This document shows, one piece after another, positions 32,994-44,200 of a DNA stretch of 57,902 bases. Position 1 is the first letter of the stretch. Every line of letters begins with the position of its first letter. The stretch is taken from assembly GCA_905221605.1 (NCBI GenBank), contig CAJNDS010000265.1:126001-183902 (forward strand), in the 5' to 3' direction. This DNA is from Symbiodinium natans. Taxonomy: Eukaryota; Sar; Dinophyceae; Suessiales; Symbiodiniaceae. A model generated the notes under the pieces. The model ran no database searches and had not been told where the DNA came from. It saw only the letters and a list, made by a program, of their open reading frames with translations. Position numbers and translations under genes: made by a program.

Positions 32994-35900
32994 CTCTTAC
33001 TTGAGCTCTCGTGCTTTTAGCAAATGGTTCATCTCCTTGCGGGGAGTATTTGCGACGGTTTGACGACACGAAGCTGCACGAAGATGATGATTCGGCCATG
33101 CGGAATCTGATGATGAGCTAGTTAGCCAATGTTGCCGATCTCGCAACTTTTCGTAGAGTCGCAGAGGTATTTCGATTACGACTGCGATTACGGGCCTTCG
33201 AAAGAGCCTGGCAGTTTTTGCGCGATGCTCGAACTCCAAAAGTGAACACCTTCGCAACTATGTGGCGAACGTTCCTCGAAACACGCATGAAGCATGCTGA
33301 CACTCATGAGGAATCTGATCCGATGGTGATGGTGATGATGATGATGACGATGATGACGATGATGATTTTGGTGGTGCCTCTGACCATGCCGCTGCTGATA
33401 CTGATGACCATGCGATGGCTTCTTGATCTACACACAGAAGAGTCTGGCGCTTTGGTCTGAGTTGAGATGATTCGATCAGGTACACCTCGGCAGTCTGGGA
33501 TCCGCAGGCGCGTGCCATGCTGGGCTTTGGGGGAAGAGAGACCCCAGAGGCGGCACTGAACTCCCTGTTCCTGCGGCCTGGCGATCAAGCGTTGCTAGAT
33601 ATTGCCGGCTTTGCAACGTTGGCTTTTGCCGCAAAAGTTGTAGGCATCTTTTTGAGGAGACTGTGAATTGTTTTGTGTTGGAAGTGAACTGCCAAGCACC
33701 AAAGAGTCCCTGGAAGGCCAAGGACGGTCTAAGTTTAAGTGCGCAGTCATGTCACCCAAGCGCGCCAGTGGGACAAACCCTGCCAGGGAAGTTCTTCGGC
33801 GATAGCTTCCGCTTTTAACCGTATAGACCCTTCAAGAAGCATTGCCGGGAAGTAGACGTGGCCTTTCATAGTGCCCACTCACGACACCAACGACATGGGG
33901 TGAGGTATTCTACCAGCACCAACAGCTGGAGCGAATACACGGTGTCGGGCGCTCCTGCTCAAGACACAGGCAGGACCAGGTCCACTTGACTATTAAACTT
34001 CGCATCAAGATGACTTCATACTAAAGTGAGTGGTTTCGGTACTAATCTTCATGATGAACCTTTGTGGTGTCTCTGTGTTTGAGGGACAGTGCCCTGAGGC
34101 GCCACTGCCTGGGACCCTGTGAACAGTCACCTTTACGCCTTCGGTGGCTTGGACCAGCAGGGCCCCTTAGACTCCCTGTGGAGGTTGGACGCGACCCACA
34201 CGTCCATCACCAGCACCTGCGCAGAATTTTCCGCAGGGCTTGCAGATGTTTTTGGCTCGTTGTTGCAGTGCCTTAGGTCCTTAGGTATGGTAGGAGGCCG
34301 AAGCTGTAGATGCCACCTCAGGTACTGCGACTTCAATCACACACACAGCCACATCGACAACTTCTTCCTCATTCTCGGAAACTTCGTCCTCCGCGACAAC
34401 ATCGACCAAAGCCTACCCTAGCACGAGTACTAAAACGTGGGCTCCCTTGACGACAACGTGGACGAAGTATTTCCCTACCCAAAGTACTACCCGAAAGCAG
34501 TCTCCCACTGACACTGCGGAGCTGTTGGGTGACCTCGGCAACTCCGAAGGGGAGCTCGCTCGGCAGCTGGTAGCCACGCTGGGCAGCGGCAACAGCTCCA
34601 ACTCCTCAGGCATCCTGGGACGCGCCCTCACGCAGTCTCACTTGGCGACCATTCAGACCCTGGCGTTGCAGCTTGGTTTCGGTGCGTTTCGGGGTCGTTG
34701 AGGTTAATAGTATCATCAAGGTTTGGATGAAAGCTTGATCGGTGCCGTTCGCTTGCAGACCAGCACAGGGACAGCCTCGCGATCTCCGACATGAGCCACA
34801 ACGTCACTGTGCAGAGCGCCAGCGCCAGCGTGGAGATTCCTCCGGACGTCGTTGCCCAGGTGCCAGAGGGCCCGGTGTAGAGAAGATTTGAAGGAATTCT
34901 ACATGTACCCCTTTTGTTCTGTTGCTGAGGTACTCCTTACCCCCCCCTCCTGCCCAAGTTGTCAAAAACAGGCTGCAGCTGCTGGCGGCAGCGGTCTGGT
35001 GCTGCTCAGCGTCTCGGTGGGCCTTGCAGAGCTCGGGACTGGGCTCAACGATTCCGAGGGCGGCGCAGGCGGGAGCACGCGGGCTTGAGTGATTCCTGTC
35101 CGAGAGGGTTGGGACATTCTGACAATTCTGACCTGCTTCTCTGGCTACCAAAAATCTGTGCGCTTGGTTTTCTGCGGCTTCTCCTGGAGGTCATGCTTTG
35201 GTCTCCCGGCCAGTAAGCATCACCTTCCGTGGGCTTGATGGCAACAGGATTCCAATGCCGTCGCTGGCGCGGCCCATCGAGGTTCTGATCGTGGGAGCGA
35301 CCGAAGGCTCCTGGTGTGCTTTCTGGGACGAGGAGCGACGCCCCCTCCTAAGCCCGATCAGCAGCCCTTCTCTTGTGAGCTTAGGCAAGCTAGCTTCAAC
35401 TCTCCCTCATTCCCAAAAACTGGCAAAAGCATTGTGTTAAAAGGATATCCCGATATGCGCTTGTCCCTGACTTTGAACTTTTTCAAAGAGGACACCGGCA
35501 CCTGGTCGTCGGAGGGCTTGCGTGCGGTGTCCTTCCGGGACGGGGAGTTGCTATGCCAGACCTCACACCTCACCGCCCCTCGGCGGGGCTTTGTTTTTTT
35601 GGGGGGCTGTTCTCAAGCTCACCAAGCTCTGAAGAAGCGCTTCAAAACCCTAAATGTCCCTAAGAGCGCTAAGCCGCTAAGCCCTACCCTTAGGAATCGA
35701 CCCCCATCTGCGCCAGAGGTCTTTGGGGCGGTTCTGGAGACCTTCCTCCAGGTGCTCCGGTGCTCCACCGCCGCGCAGGTGTTCTCTGCGGAGGGCTTCG
35801 AGAACCTCAGCAAGGGCACGCCCAGGGGGTAGGAGTCGAGGGAATCGTGGGATTCGTTGGAATCGTGGGATTCGTGGAAACTTGGAGCTTCAGTGTGGGG

Positions 35901-38210
35901 TTGAGCGGCTGCATGCGCTTCCGAGTTGTGTCGCGCATCGGCGCGGGGGAAACAGGCATGGCACACCCTAAACTTGGAAGCAAACAGGCGCCTGGCCCGG
36001 CCATGCTCCCGCCATCATTACCTTCAGCGTCGCCTGGTTGCGGAGCAGTGGGCATAGTGGGGTTCGGGATGTGCAAGGCAGAAAATCTTCTTGTTAGCAA
36101 GGAGGAGGTAGATAGTAGAGAGGGTAGTCACGGGTAGTCTTAGTCGATGGGAGGAAAGTTGTAGTCCGCAGTAGTGGTCGCTACAAGAGTCTTGACGTTA
36201 TGAAGAACGGCGGAGACGAAGCTGCAATTCCGTGTTGCAAGGCAGAGCCTCGATGTCGATGAATTTGTCATGTGTGATGGTTGGCTGAACATGCGCGGTG
36301 GCCCAAACTCTGCAGGGCTTCTTTGCACGCGTTTTGTGCGATCGTCTGCGAGAGTCACGGCGTATGCACAGCAGCATACCGTTCGTTTGACCGCGGAAGT
36401 TTGGACGGAGAAGCTGGCCCAGCGGCATGAAATTTCCAGTCCAACGAAGACGGGACGCGCACGAAGAAGGGTCGCAAGCTGCGAAGAGTCCCGAAGCATG
36501 AAACCCAAACCCCAAGTAGCAATCTGGAGTAGCTTCAGGTGGCCGTCGGTTCCGATGCATCATCTGCACCAGCCACAGAAACAAAACGAGCACAAGGACG
36601 GAAGCCGCGCAAACGCTACTACTTTGGTTAAGCCCCCTCCGAGTGACAGTTCGTAGCCTACCACTGCAAGGAAAAATGAAAGCACAACTGCAAGTGCCAG
36701 ATTCTTTTTGAATGCATTAATCGTACAACAATCTCTCGGACTGTGCCCACAGCACACGGCCGGGGCCCAGCGCGGAGCGCCTGCCACGACTACTGCCGCA
36801 GCTTTTTTTGCCCGGGCGGCAACACTGACGCAAAGGGCGGCGGTGTACCCCACGCAACGTATATGTGCATGCGTGCATGTACTGCTGTATATCATGCGGA
36901 GTTTCAGCCGTTTCGCCTTGTCTTTTGGCTACGAATGTTGCAAGCGCTTGCGCCAACGATGAGGAGTTGTGCCGCTTTTGCTCGCTGAAAATGACTCCAG
37001 TTTGGTTGTCCACTTGCAAGGCTCTCTTCGTCTGCCTGCTGTTGCTCCTGTATGCCCTACGGCTTGACAGAAAGCGGGCGCTGTCCAGGATTGGGCTGCT
37101 TGGTGGTGCTTCGCTGTGCTGGCATGATCACATTGACATACTCCAGCCCCCTAATCTGCAGTCTTCGAAACCCCGCTGGACAAGCCATATGGGCCACCTT
37201 TCTCAAGATGCGCCTGGCATCGTGACAGGAAGCAGGTCGAGGCCGCTTTGCTTATCGAGTTGGAAGTGGACAAGCAGGAGGATGCTGCTGACGACTATGC
37301 GCAGGAGGAAGAAGAGGAGGTAAAGGCAGAGAAGGCCGCGGACATGTTGATTTCGGCACGAGTCCGCTTTGAAGACTAGTGCTGAGAGATTGGGATGCCA
37401 GGTTCGACAGCCCAGCGTATGCCGTCAGGCTTCTTGGCAGCTCTTAGGAGCAGAGAAGAGCAGAGAGGTGTTACTAATAAGTTGCGGGCAAGAAGTTCTC
37501 CCAAGAGGGCAGACCACGGCGCTCTCAGGCCGCGGCGCGCTTGGCGTCTCCTTTCGCCTGGCTCCTCAGCCAAATGTTCGACGTCCCCGACGCCGACCTG
37601 CTGACGGAGTTGATGACTGCCAAGGCAGACGCAGCAGCTCGAAAATCCTCGCCAAAATCCCTTCAAAATAGCCTCTCAAGAAAGCCCACAGAATGCGCAA
37701 AAGCCCCCAGGTGGTTACGGTCAACCGCTGCATCAGCTCTCTGCACGCCTACACGAGCCAAGCGGACCGTCAGAGCATCCGTGCGGCGGAGACACCGGTG
37801 GGCCACGTGCAGCTCGCCACTGAAAAAAGGAGACTCAAGGAAACAGCTTGCGTTTGAATGTAGAGCGGTTTTGGCAGGTTCGGAACGGAGGACAAAGGAT
37901 CCCCAAGTCAAGCGATTAGGCGCGCACGACAAGCTGCCTTAAGAGCGCGCTATTGCCACTCCGTGCCGAGGCGCATGCGTCACTCGGCCACAGCCGGTGT
38001 GTCAGTGACCGTCGAGGACTTCGTGCGGATGGACCAGACCACGGACCAGGGCAAAGACAAGTCCTTGGCTGCGAAGGACTTTTTGAACAGCTTCTGGTGC
38101 AAGCGCGTGGTTCTGCTGATGCGGGCCATGCATCCCTGGGTCACCATGCAGTTTGTGAGCTTGTTCAGATCCCATGTCGTCCCCTGGCAGGCCCTCGGGA
38201 TGTTGTTCTA

Positions 38211-38275
<65 letters not shown>

Positions 38276-39720
38276 AGTTTACTTACTCTAGGCTTTACAT
38301 AAGCTTAGTTGAGGAGATCAGTTCTCTGAGAGTTTATGCGCCAAGGTCCGAGCCTCCCTGATCATTCTGAAGCTGGTGTCTGCCGCTTGTGCCAACGCGC
38401 TCTTCTTCACCAGCTCGGCAGCCTCTCGGCTCTTGGAAGTCCGATTAATGGAGGCCCATTTCAGGGGTCAAAGATTGGGGTCTGTGGGCAGCTTAAGGGA
38501 ACAACGTCAAATATTGAGGTTTGTAGGGGTTAGGGTTGGGGGTTGGGGGTTGGGGGTGGCGGGGGGGGGGGGGGGGGTTGTGGCTATTTCCTGGGCGGCT
38601 GGCCCCATGGCGGTGCCCTAGGCTCGCCTGCAGCCCAGGACATCGCATCGATGGCATGAAGCCTTTTTCTCGGGGACGCCCGGTTTTGGCCACCCCGAAC
38701 GACTAGTGTCGCTCGGTTTTGGCCACCCCGAATGACTGCTTTACTCAATGTTTCGCCCGGTTTTGGCCACCCCGAAAAACCACTTTGCTCAATGTGTCGC
38801 CCGGTTTTGGCCACCCTACTGTACCCAACTTTACTAAATGTGTCGGCCGGTTTTGGCCGCTCTTGAAGAACAGCTCGGCTTTCGGCTCTTGGAACTTCGA
38901 GAGATGGAGACCCGTGGGTTTGTAGGGGTTAGGGGTTAGGGGTGAGGGCTGAGGGGTTAGGGGGTTTGGGGGGGGGGGCGGGGGGCGTTTGTGGTTCACA
39001 TTGCAGCTACTTCCTGGGCGGCTGCGATGGTGCTGCCATATAGGCTCGCCTCCAGCCCAGGACATCGCCTCCATGGAGTGCCTTTTTTCTCGGGCGCAGC
39101 CCCTTCAGCACGCCCCCTGCGGCTCCTGGAACCGGAGCCGCCTCCTTATGCCGTATAGGGCCCCCGCAAGCGAAAGCTTTGGTCACGAATCCAAGAGCGG
39201 CAACCCTGCAGTTCTGCACTTAGAGCCCCAAGCAGTTGGAGAAGTTGCAGGCCCGCCACAATCGTGCCTCAACTGCCTTCGCATTCTCCAGAAGCCTTTC
39301 GAAACCCACTCTCTGCATCCAACAAGATTCACAGCTCCGGCGCGCAAGTTCGCAGCAGACCCTAAGACCCAGGTTGCGGCCGACGCGGACATGGGCTGTG
39401 GGCCGCTAGAGACCGCCGGCGAGCGCCTGCTGCGCGCAGCCATCGTTGGCATCCTCTCCGCGTGCATGGGCGACCTGTGCTCCGGTTGCACAAAAAACGC
39501 AGACGGGTTCCGGGCTTTAGGGGCAGATGAGGGTTAGCATGAGGGTGCATGTTTCGGGCACCCAAATTTTAGGAGTATTCGCGCGAATCGGGACACCGTG
39601 ATTAGAAAGAGCAGCTTCAATAGATCTCAAAGAGATTGCCAACGGATATTTCAATGATCTTGGGGCGACTTCGGAAAGAGCTCTGAGGCTCATCGTGCTG
39701 CTGGCCATGGTGCAGCGGCG
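29747..39720 (+). CDS. kelch-repeat / GPS-motif membrane protein, many small exons (end approximate)
   Basis: Exon 1 (29747-29858) starts MQLQTRGAMCAVRFAMLTMA, signal-peptide-like, and ends in NGPAARS. GT-AG splicing to 30147-30182 gives GHTMVWDSGAD, and then to 30545 gives GFLMFGGELLESVMSGDLYF, a kelch repeat. More kelch pieces follow: ARYRHSAVIDPTARAMYL (about 31097), GRSRHTAVWDSSSDRMIVFG (about 32060), PAARDGHVAVWDDATG (about 32420), ESWGDLWSYDGKWAKLSP (about 32650) and VNSHLYAFGGLDQQGPLD (about 34123). A Ser/Thr-rich stalk (about 34330-34500) precedes helical sequence. A GPS-like motif LLCQTSHLTA lies at about 35553-35580. Membrane segments include CKALFVCLLLLLYAL (about 37020), SLIILKLVSAACANALFF (about 38355) and AAIVGILSACM (about 39437). 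The layout suggests a cell-surface receptor or channel-like protein of the GPS/polycystin-like kind. Most exon borders are approximate. Confidence 0.6.
30876..30941. repeat. interstitial telomere-like repeat in a kelch-gene intron
   Basis: Several CCCTAAA units (CCCAAACCCTAAACCCTAAA, then variants AACTCAAAACC and CCTTAAACCC) form a second degenerate TTTAGGG-type array. Confidence 0.75.
32861..32996 (+). repeat. (CTTT)n microsatellite
   Basis: A long TTTC/CTTT tract with a CT-rich start lies inside an intron of the kelch gene. ORFs reading KERKKERKK or FLSFFLSF are translations of it. Confidence 0.95.
33324..33370 (+). repeat. (GAT)n-like microsatellite
   Basis: An imperfect GATGATG/GATGACG tract, intronic. 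Confidence 0.85.
38213..38274 (+). repeat. (CT)n microsatellite
   Basis: A pure CT tract directly follows the exon reading FVSLFRSHVVPWQALGM. It is probably near the start of an intron. Confidence 0.95.
38411..39096 (+). repeat. segment duplication (~230 bp) around a tandem array
   Basis: The stretch 38411-38673 and the stretch 38873-39096 share order and sequence: CAGCTCGG...CTCGGCTCTTGGAA, then GTTTGTAGGGGTTAGG with a G-rich tract, then TTCCTGGGCGGCTG, TAGGCTCGCCT, AGCCCAGGACATCGC and CTTTTTTCTCGG. The first copy overlaps the exon encoding ALFFTSSAAS, so exon-derived sequence was duplicated. Confidence 0.75.
38682..38862 (+). repeat. ~46-bp minisatellite, four to five units
   Basis: Each unit starts CCGGTTTTGGCCACCCCGAA and is followed by ACTTTGCTCAATGTGTCGCC-type sequence. 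Units start near 38682, 38716, 38758, 38801 and 38848. The array lies between the two arms of the duplication. Confidence 0.85.
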
Positions 39721-39786
39721 GCAGGCCCCCTCCCCCCCCCAAACCCTAGCCGTAACCCAAGCAGCAAGACTCCGAAAGGCTCTTAT

Positions 39787-39864
39787 AGTCTTATACCCTC
39801 CAACCCAGTCCAACCCAGTCCAAACCCAGTCCGAACCAGTCCACACCCAGTCATACCCAGTCCA
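39787..39864 (+). repeat. ~10-bp minisatellite
   Basis: Repeats of CAACCCAGTC / CAAACCCAGTC / CACACCCAGTC, about seven units. Confidence 0.8.
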
Positions 39865-40239
39865 AACCCTCGTAGCTTCAAGTCGATTGGGGATTGGGAA
39901 AACGCCAGGTCCTGATCCGGCGATGGACGGAAGAGGCCAAAGAGGGGCAGCTCAGGAGAACCGGAAGAAAGCCCCCGAGTCCTCAATGGAATAGACCATA
40001 TGAGAGCATTCAGGGATTTAGGTGTGCGCAATTTGGGGCTTGAGGCCCAAAACGAACCAGTATCGTGGGTTGCTTTGTGGAGGCCTCAGGCCCCCCCCCC
40101 GAGCCGGGCCTGTTGGCCGGTCGCTCGAAATCAGGTTCTCCAATTCTGCGTTTTTTGGCGACCTAAACCCTTGAAGCCGCGAGAGGAGAGAGTCGAAACA
40201 GCACAGAAACGAATAGCCGTGCGAGGAGCTGGGATAGGG

Positions 40240-40312
40240 ATCAAAAAAAATAGAAAAGGATCAAAAAGAACATGAAAAAGGATCAAAAAGAAATAAAAGG
40301 ATCAAAAAAAAA
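40240..40312 (+). repeat. ATCAAAAAGA-type short repeat
   Basis: GGATCAAAAA recurs about five times with small variations, just upstream of the 73-bp duplication. Confidence 0.6.
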
Positions 40313-40324
40313 CAAGGCCGCGAT

Positions 40325-40470
40325 CGACGACCCTCTCACACGAAACGCGTCTCGAGGCGCAAAAACTCGAGTTTTGGTACGTTCTCAGAGCACGATGGAC
40401 GACCCTCTCACACGACACGCATCTCGAGGCACTAAAGCCCTGAGTTTTGGCACGTTTTCCGAGTGGAACT
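40325..40470 (+). repeat. ~73-bp tandem duplication
   Basis: GACGACCCTCTCACACGA, then CGCRTCTCGAGGC and GAGTTTTGGYACGTTYTC, occur at 40326 and again at 40398, about 73 bp apart. Confidence 0.75.
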
Positions 40471-40472
40471 CT

Positions 40473-40572
40473 TGGCTTCCCGGCTTCTTGGCTTGTTGCC
40501 TTCTTGGCTTCTTGGCTTCCTGGCTCTCCTCGGCTTTTAGCTTTTTGGCTTCTTGGCTTCTTGGCTTCTTTT
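40473..40572 (+). repeat. GGCTTCTT short tandem repeat
   Basis: About ten imperfect GGCTTCTT/GGCTTCCT octamers. Confidence 0.8.
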
Positions 40573-40878
40573 TTAAGTCGCAACCGCTTGCTTCAACGCA
40601 TACGCGTGTGTCGAAAGCCAATGATGCGAGGATTGTGTTTGCAAATGGGGGGGCTGCGCCCCCCCTCCAACCCCCCCGCTTTTTAAGTCGCGCAAGCTTG
40701 CTTCGAAAAACAAGCGTTTTTTTTTCGAAATTAATGACGCGAGCATTGTGTTTGCGTGTTGGGGGGGGTGGGGGGCTGCACCCCCCCCAGACCCCGCTTT
40801 TTCAAATCGTGCAAGCTTGCTTCAAAGCATACGTCTTTTCGAGACCCATGATGCGAGCATTGTGTTTGCAACTCGGGG
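40569..40878 (+). repeat. ~115-bp minisatellite, three units
   Basis: Units begin near 40570, 40680 and 40799 with TTTTTAAGTCGCGCAAGCTT and contain AATGATGCGAGCATTGTGTT followed by a G-run and C-run. The third unit runs directly into the triplet microsatellite. Confidence 0.8.
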
Positions 40879-40882
40879 TCTT

Positions 40883-41148
<266 letters not shown>

Positions 41149-41264
41149 AAGCACTACCAGCTCAAGCCGCCCGCGCATGGTAGCTGTCGAACCGGCCAAG
41201 GCCCCGAACTTCATCTCTTTAACAGCTTTCGGGGCCCTCTTAACATCTCAAGGCTTTCTAGCTT

Positions 41265-44200
41265 TTGCCAGCTGATGGCCACTTGGAGGCTTTAGCCTCA
41301 AGCATTCTGAGATTCTGCCGCAGACAGCATATCCACGAGCTGGCCCGGTCCCAATTCCGGGGGGAGAACTTAGATCGTCTTAGACTGCATCTTTCACTCC
41401 TAAGTGTGAGGGTTCTCGTCTTTCCGCAGGACGAGGGGAGTCTGATCGTGCTTCGGCACTTCAGTCGAAACAAGCGGATGGCAGAGGGTTTAATTCGGAA
41501 ACACTCCTATCGTCGGGCCTGTCACCGAGCCTTAAGGGACGGTTGCGCAGTACCATATCGAAGGACAAATTTGCCTCTAAGCCAGGCACAGGCAAGCGCA
41601 GGCACGGCTGCACCTAGTGCAAGCCAAGAGACTAAGGAAAACATGCATGCTCAATTTGCACCGCAGCTTCCTCTTAGGCAACCGCGTAGGCGTCACCCTA
41701 GAGGCGGTCGCGAAGCCAAACCACTGCGGGTTTTCTCGTGGAATGCAGGTGGATTAAGCCAGCAATTGTGGGCAGAGTTCAAGGAGTGGCTGCAATATCA
41801 GCAGGACCTCGATGTTATCTTTATCCAGGAAACCCACTGGACTACATCCTCCCAGTTTAAAGTGCACGGCTGGACAGCTGTCTCAGGCGGGCTGCCGGAT
41901 GAAGAGCTCGTGAGGTCTCCTCCCGCTCAAACATCCCAGCTACCCGAACAGCCAAAGCACAGGCGCTCTGCAGGTGTTCTCACTCTACTATCGCCTAGCA
42001 TAGACTCAGCAACACTGCGCTGGCAGGATCTACACCCAGGCCGTGCTCACGAGGTTTACTGCGAAATCCGAGGCCATCCAGTGCTCCTGCTCAACTGCTA
42101 CCAGTACACCAAGCAACGAGGCATGACGGAGCAGGACCACTATGCCACCCAAAGCAAAGTTCTCTCCTCCCTAAGCAAGTCCCTTACCAACTTGTCACAG
42201 CGCACTGTTCCGGTACTGGCGGGCGACTTCAACTCTTCCCTAAAACCAAATCCCCCCTTTGTAGGGGGAGTGGTGCCAGCAGGATCTTCTAAGCACAAGC
42301 CGGTTCAAAAGCAGTTCCAGAAGTTTCTTCAGCGAAACTCCCTAGTTGCGCTTAACACATGGCAGGGGCGCAAGGCAAACACTTTCATCTCGCCACAGGG
42401 CAGCTCTCAGATAGATTTCATCTTGACCTCCAAATTCTACGCTGCTCAGCTGGCCCGCAAAGTGTGTGTCCTCAAAGACTTCAAGCTGGGAGCATGGCGT
42501 AAAGGTGGCAAACACATGCCACTCAGGACGGCAGTACCCCTCAAGAAGGTCTGGAGACACCCGTTCTCGACCAAAACTCAACCGGCAGTCCCTTCCAAAC
42601 AAAAGTCCCTACTGGCTCACCATGTAAGACAAAACACTCCTCTGGCCCAAACCCTGCGGGAGCAAGTAGCAAAGGATGTCGACAAACTCCGAGCGCAGAA
42701 GAAAGGCGAGCCTCTTCACCCTGATGAGGTCAACGAGCTTCTTCTCGAACATGCCAAGACTTTCCAGCCGAGGGACCCAGAAGCAGGCAGCTCGGACGCA
42801 GCTCCGACAGCACAACCTCTGTGGCGGCTTCATAACCATCGGCAGACCGCACTGCGAAACCTAAAACGTGAGGACGACGTCATAAATAAGATGGCTCGCA
42901 CCGAGCACCTCAAACAGGCTCAGCGCTCGCTGGACGAGGCAGCCAAGGCACATGCCATCCAGATAAAGAATCAGGCCCGAGAAAGAACTCATCGAACTTT
43001 GAAAGAGATTTCTGAGAAGGTCAAACGAGATCCACATGCGGCATATCGCTCCTTAAAGCATGTAGCTCCTTGGTCTCCTGCACCAAGAGTCTGCCTCAGA
43101 TCGCCATGCGGCCGCATCCTAACTGAGCCTGAGGGACTGGCAGAGTTAAAGAGACATAGTCTTTCCATCTTCTCCTCGCATCCCCCCCTAGCTAGTGGCG
43201 TAGGCCAAGCCTTGCCCAAGCTGGACAAAAGTAGTCTGTCCAAAGGCATAGCCTCTATAAAGCCGGAAAAGGCAGTACCGCAAGGATCTGCCCCCGCATC
43301 CATGTACCGCCTTTGTGCTTCCACTGTGGCCAATAACTACTGCGACTATCTCGAAGCGGTGCCTCCGCCTCCCGCTCCGACCCATCAGGCGTGCGAGGTC
43401 ACCTCCTGCCAAGGGAAGCGCGAGCCTCAGCATAACACAGCACCAATGAATCCAGCCGAGCCACCCTCGCTGCCCATAACAGCCAAGTCAGCAGACCTTA
43501 GCTTCATACCCAAGCCCTCTAAACCAGCCTCTAAGCCGGAGAACTTGCGACCGCTGGGCATCATTAGGCCAGATGGCAAAGGAATAGCCTCTGAGGCTAG
43601 GAGAAGACTTGACCCTCTCTTCAAGAAGGCCCACTTTGCTTCCCCTCAATTTGCCTACATTCCAGGACGCGGTATCGCCGATGCCCAACTCCGGGTAATT
43701 GGCCACGCAAGGCGCGTCCGTGCCATGCTTCGATCCCGAGCACCAGACAGATTCTGCACTCCCAAGCGCACGAAGGGCAAGCCGGACCTAATCGGAGGCT
43801 TCACCTTCTCACTAGATCTCTCTCAAGCTTTTGACAAAACAAGCAGAGAAGCTCTTTTGCGCTCACTAATTACTTATGGAGCCTCACCTGAAGACGTCGA
43901 GCTGGTTGCATCCCTCCATAGGGAGGCCCAGTATAATCTGCGCTATGGACGAAGCCAGGAAACAGTAACCTCCACAAGAGGTATAAAGCAAGGATGCAAA
44001 CTGGCCCCCTCCCTCTTCTCCCTGGTCATCACGGAGGCGTTCCGGCTTATGGCCACCCACATAGGGTTCTCTCCAATACAGCAGTTCCTCACAGGCTTCG
44101 CAGATGACCTCGTAATTCACCGAGACATCCACAACTGGTCTGATCTCTATGCGGCTCATGACATGGTTAGACTGTTACTGCACTACCTGCAAGAAGCCGG

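Noticed and set aside
32682-33099. ORFs reading SFFLSFFL or KERKKERKK
   Set aside because: They are translations of the CTTT microsatellite.
42342-42839. Minus-strand ORFs within ORF1
   Set aside because: They are shadows of the LINE polyprotein; all conserved motifs are on the plus strand.
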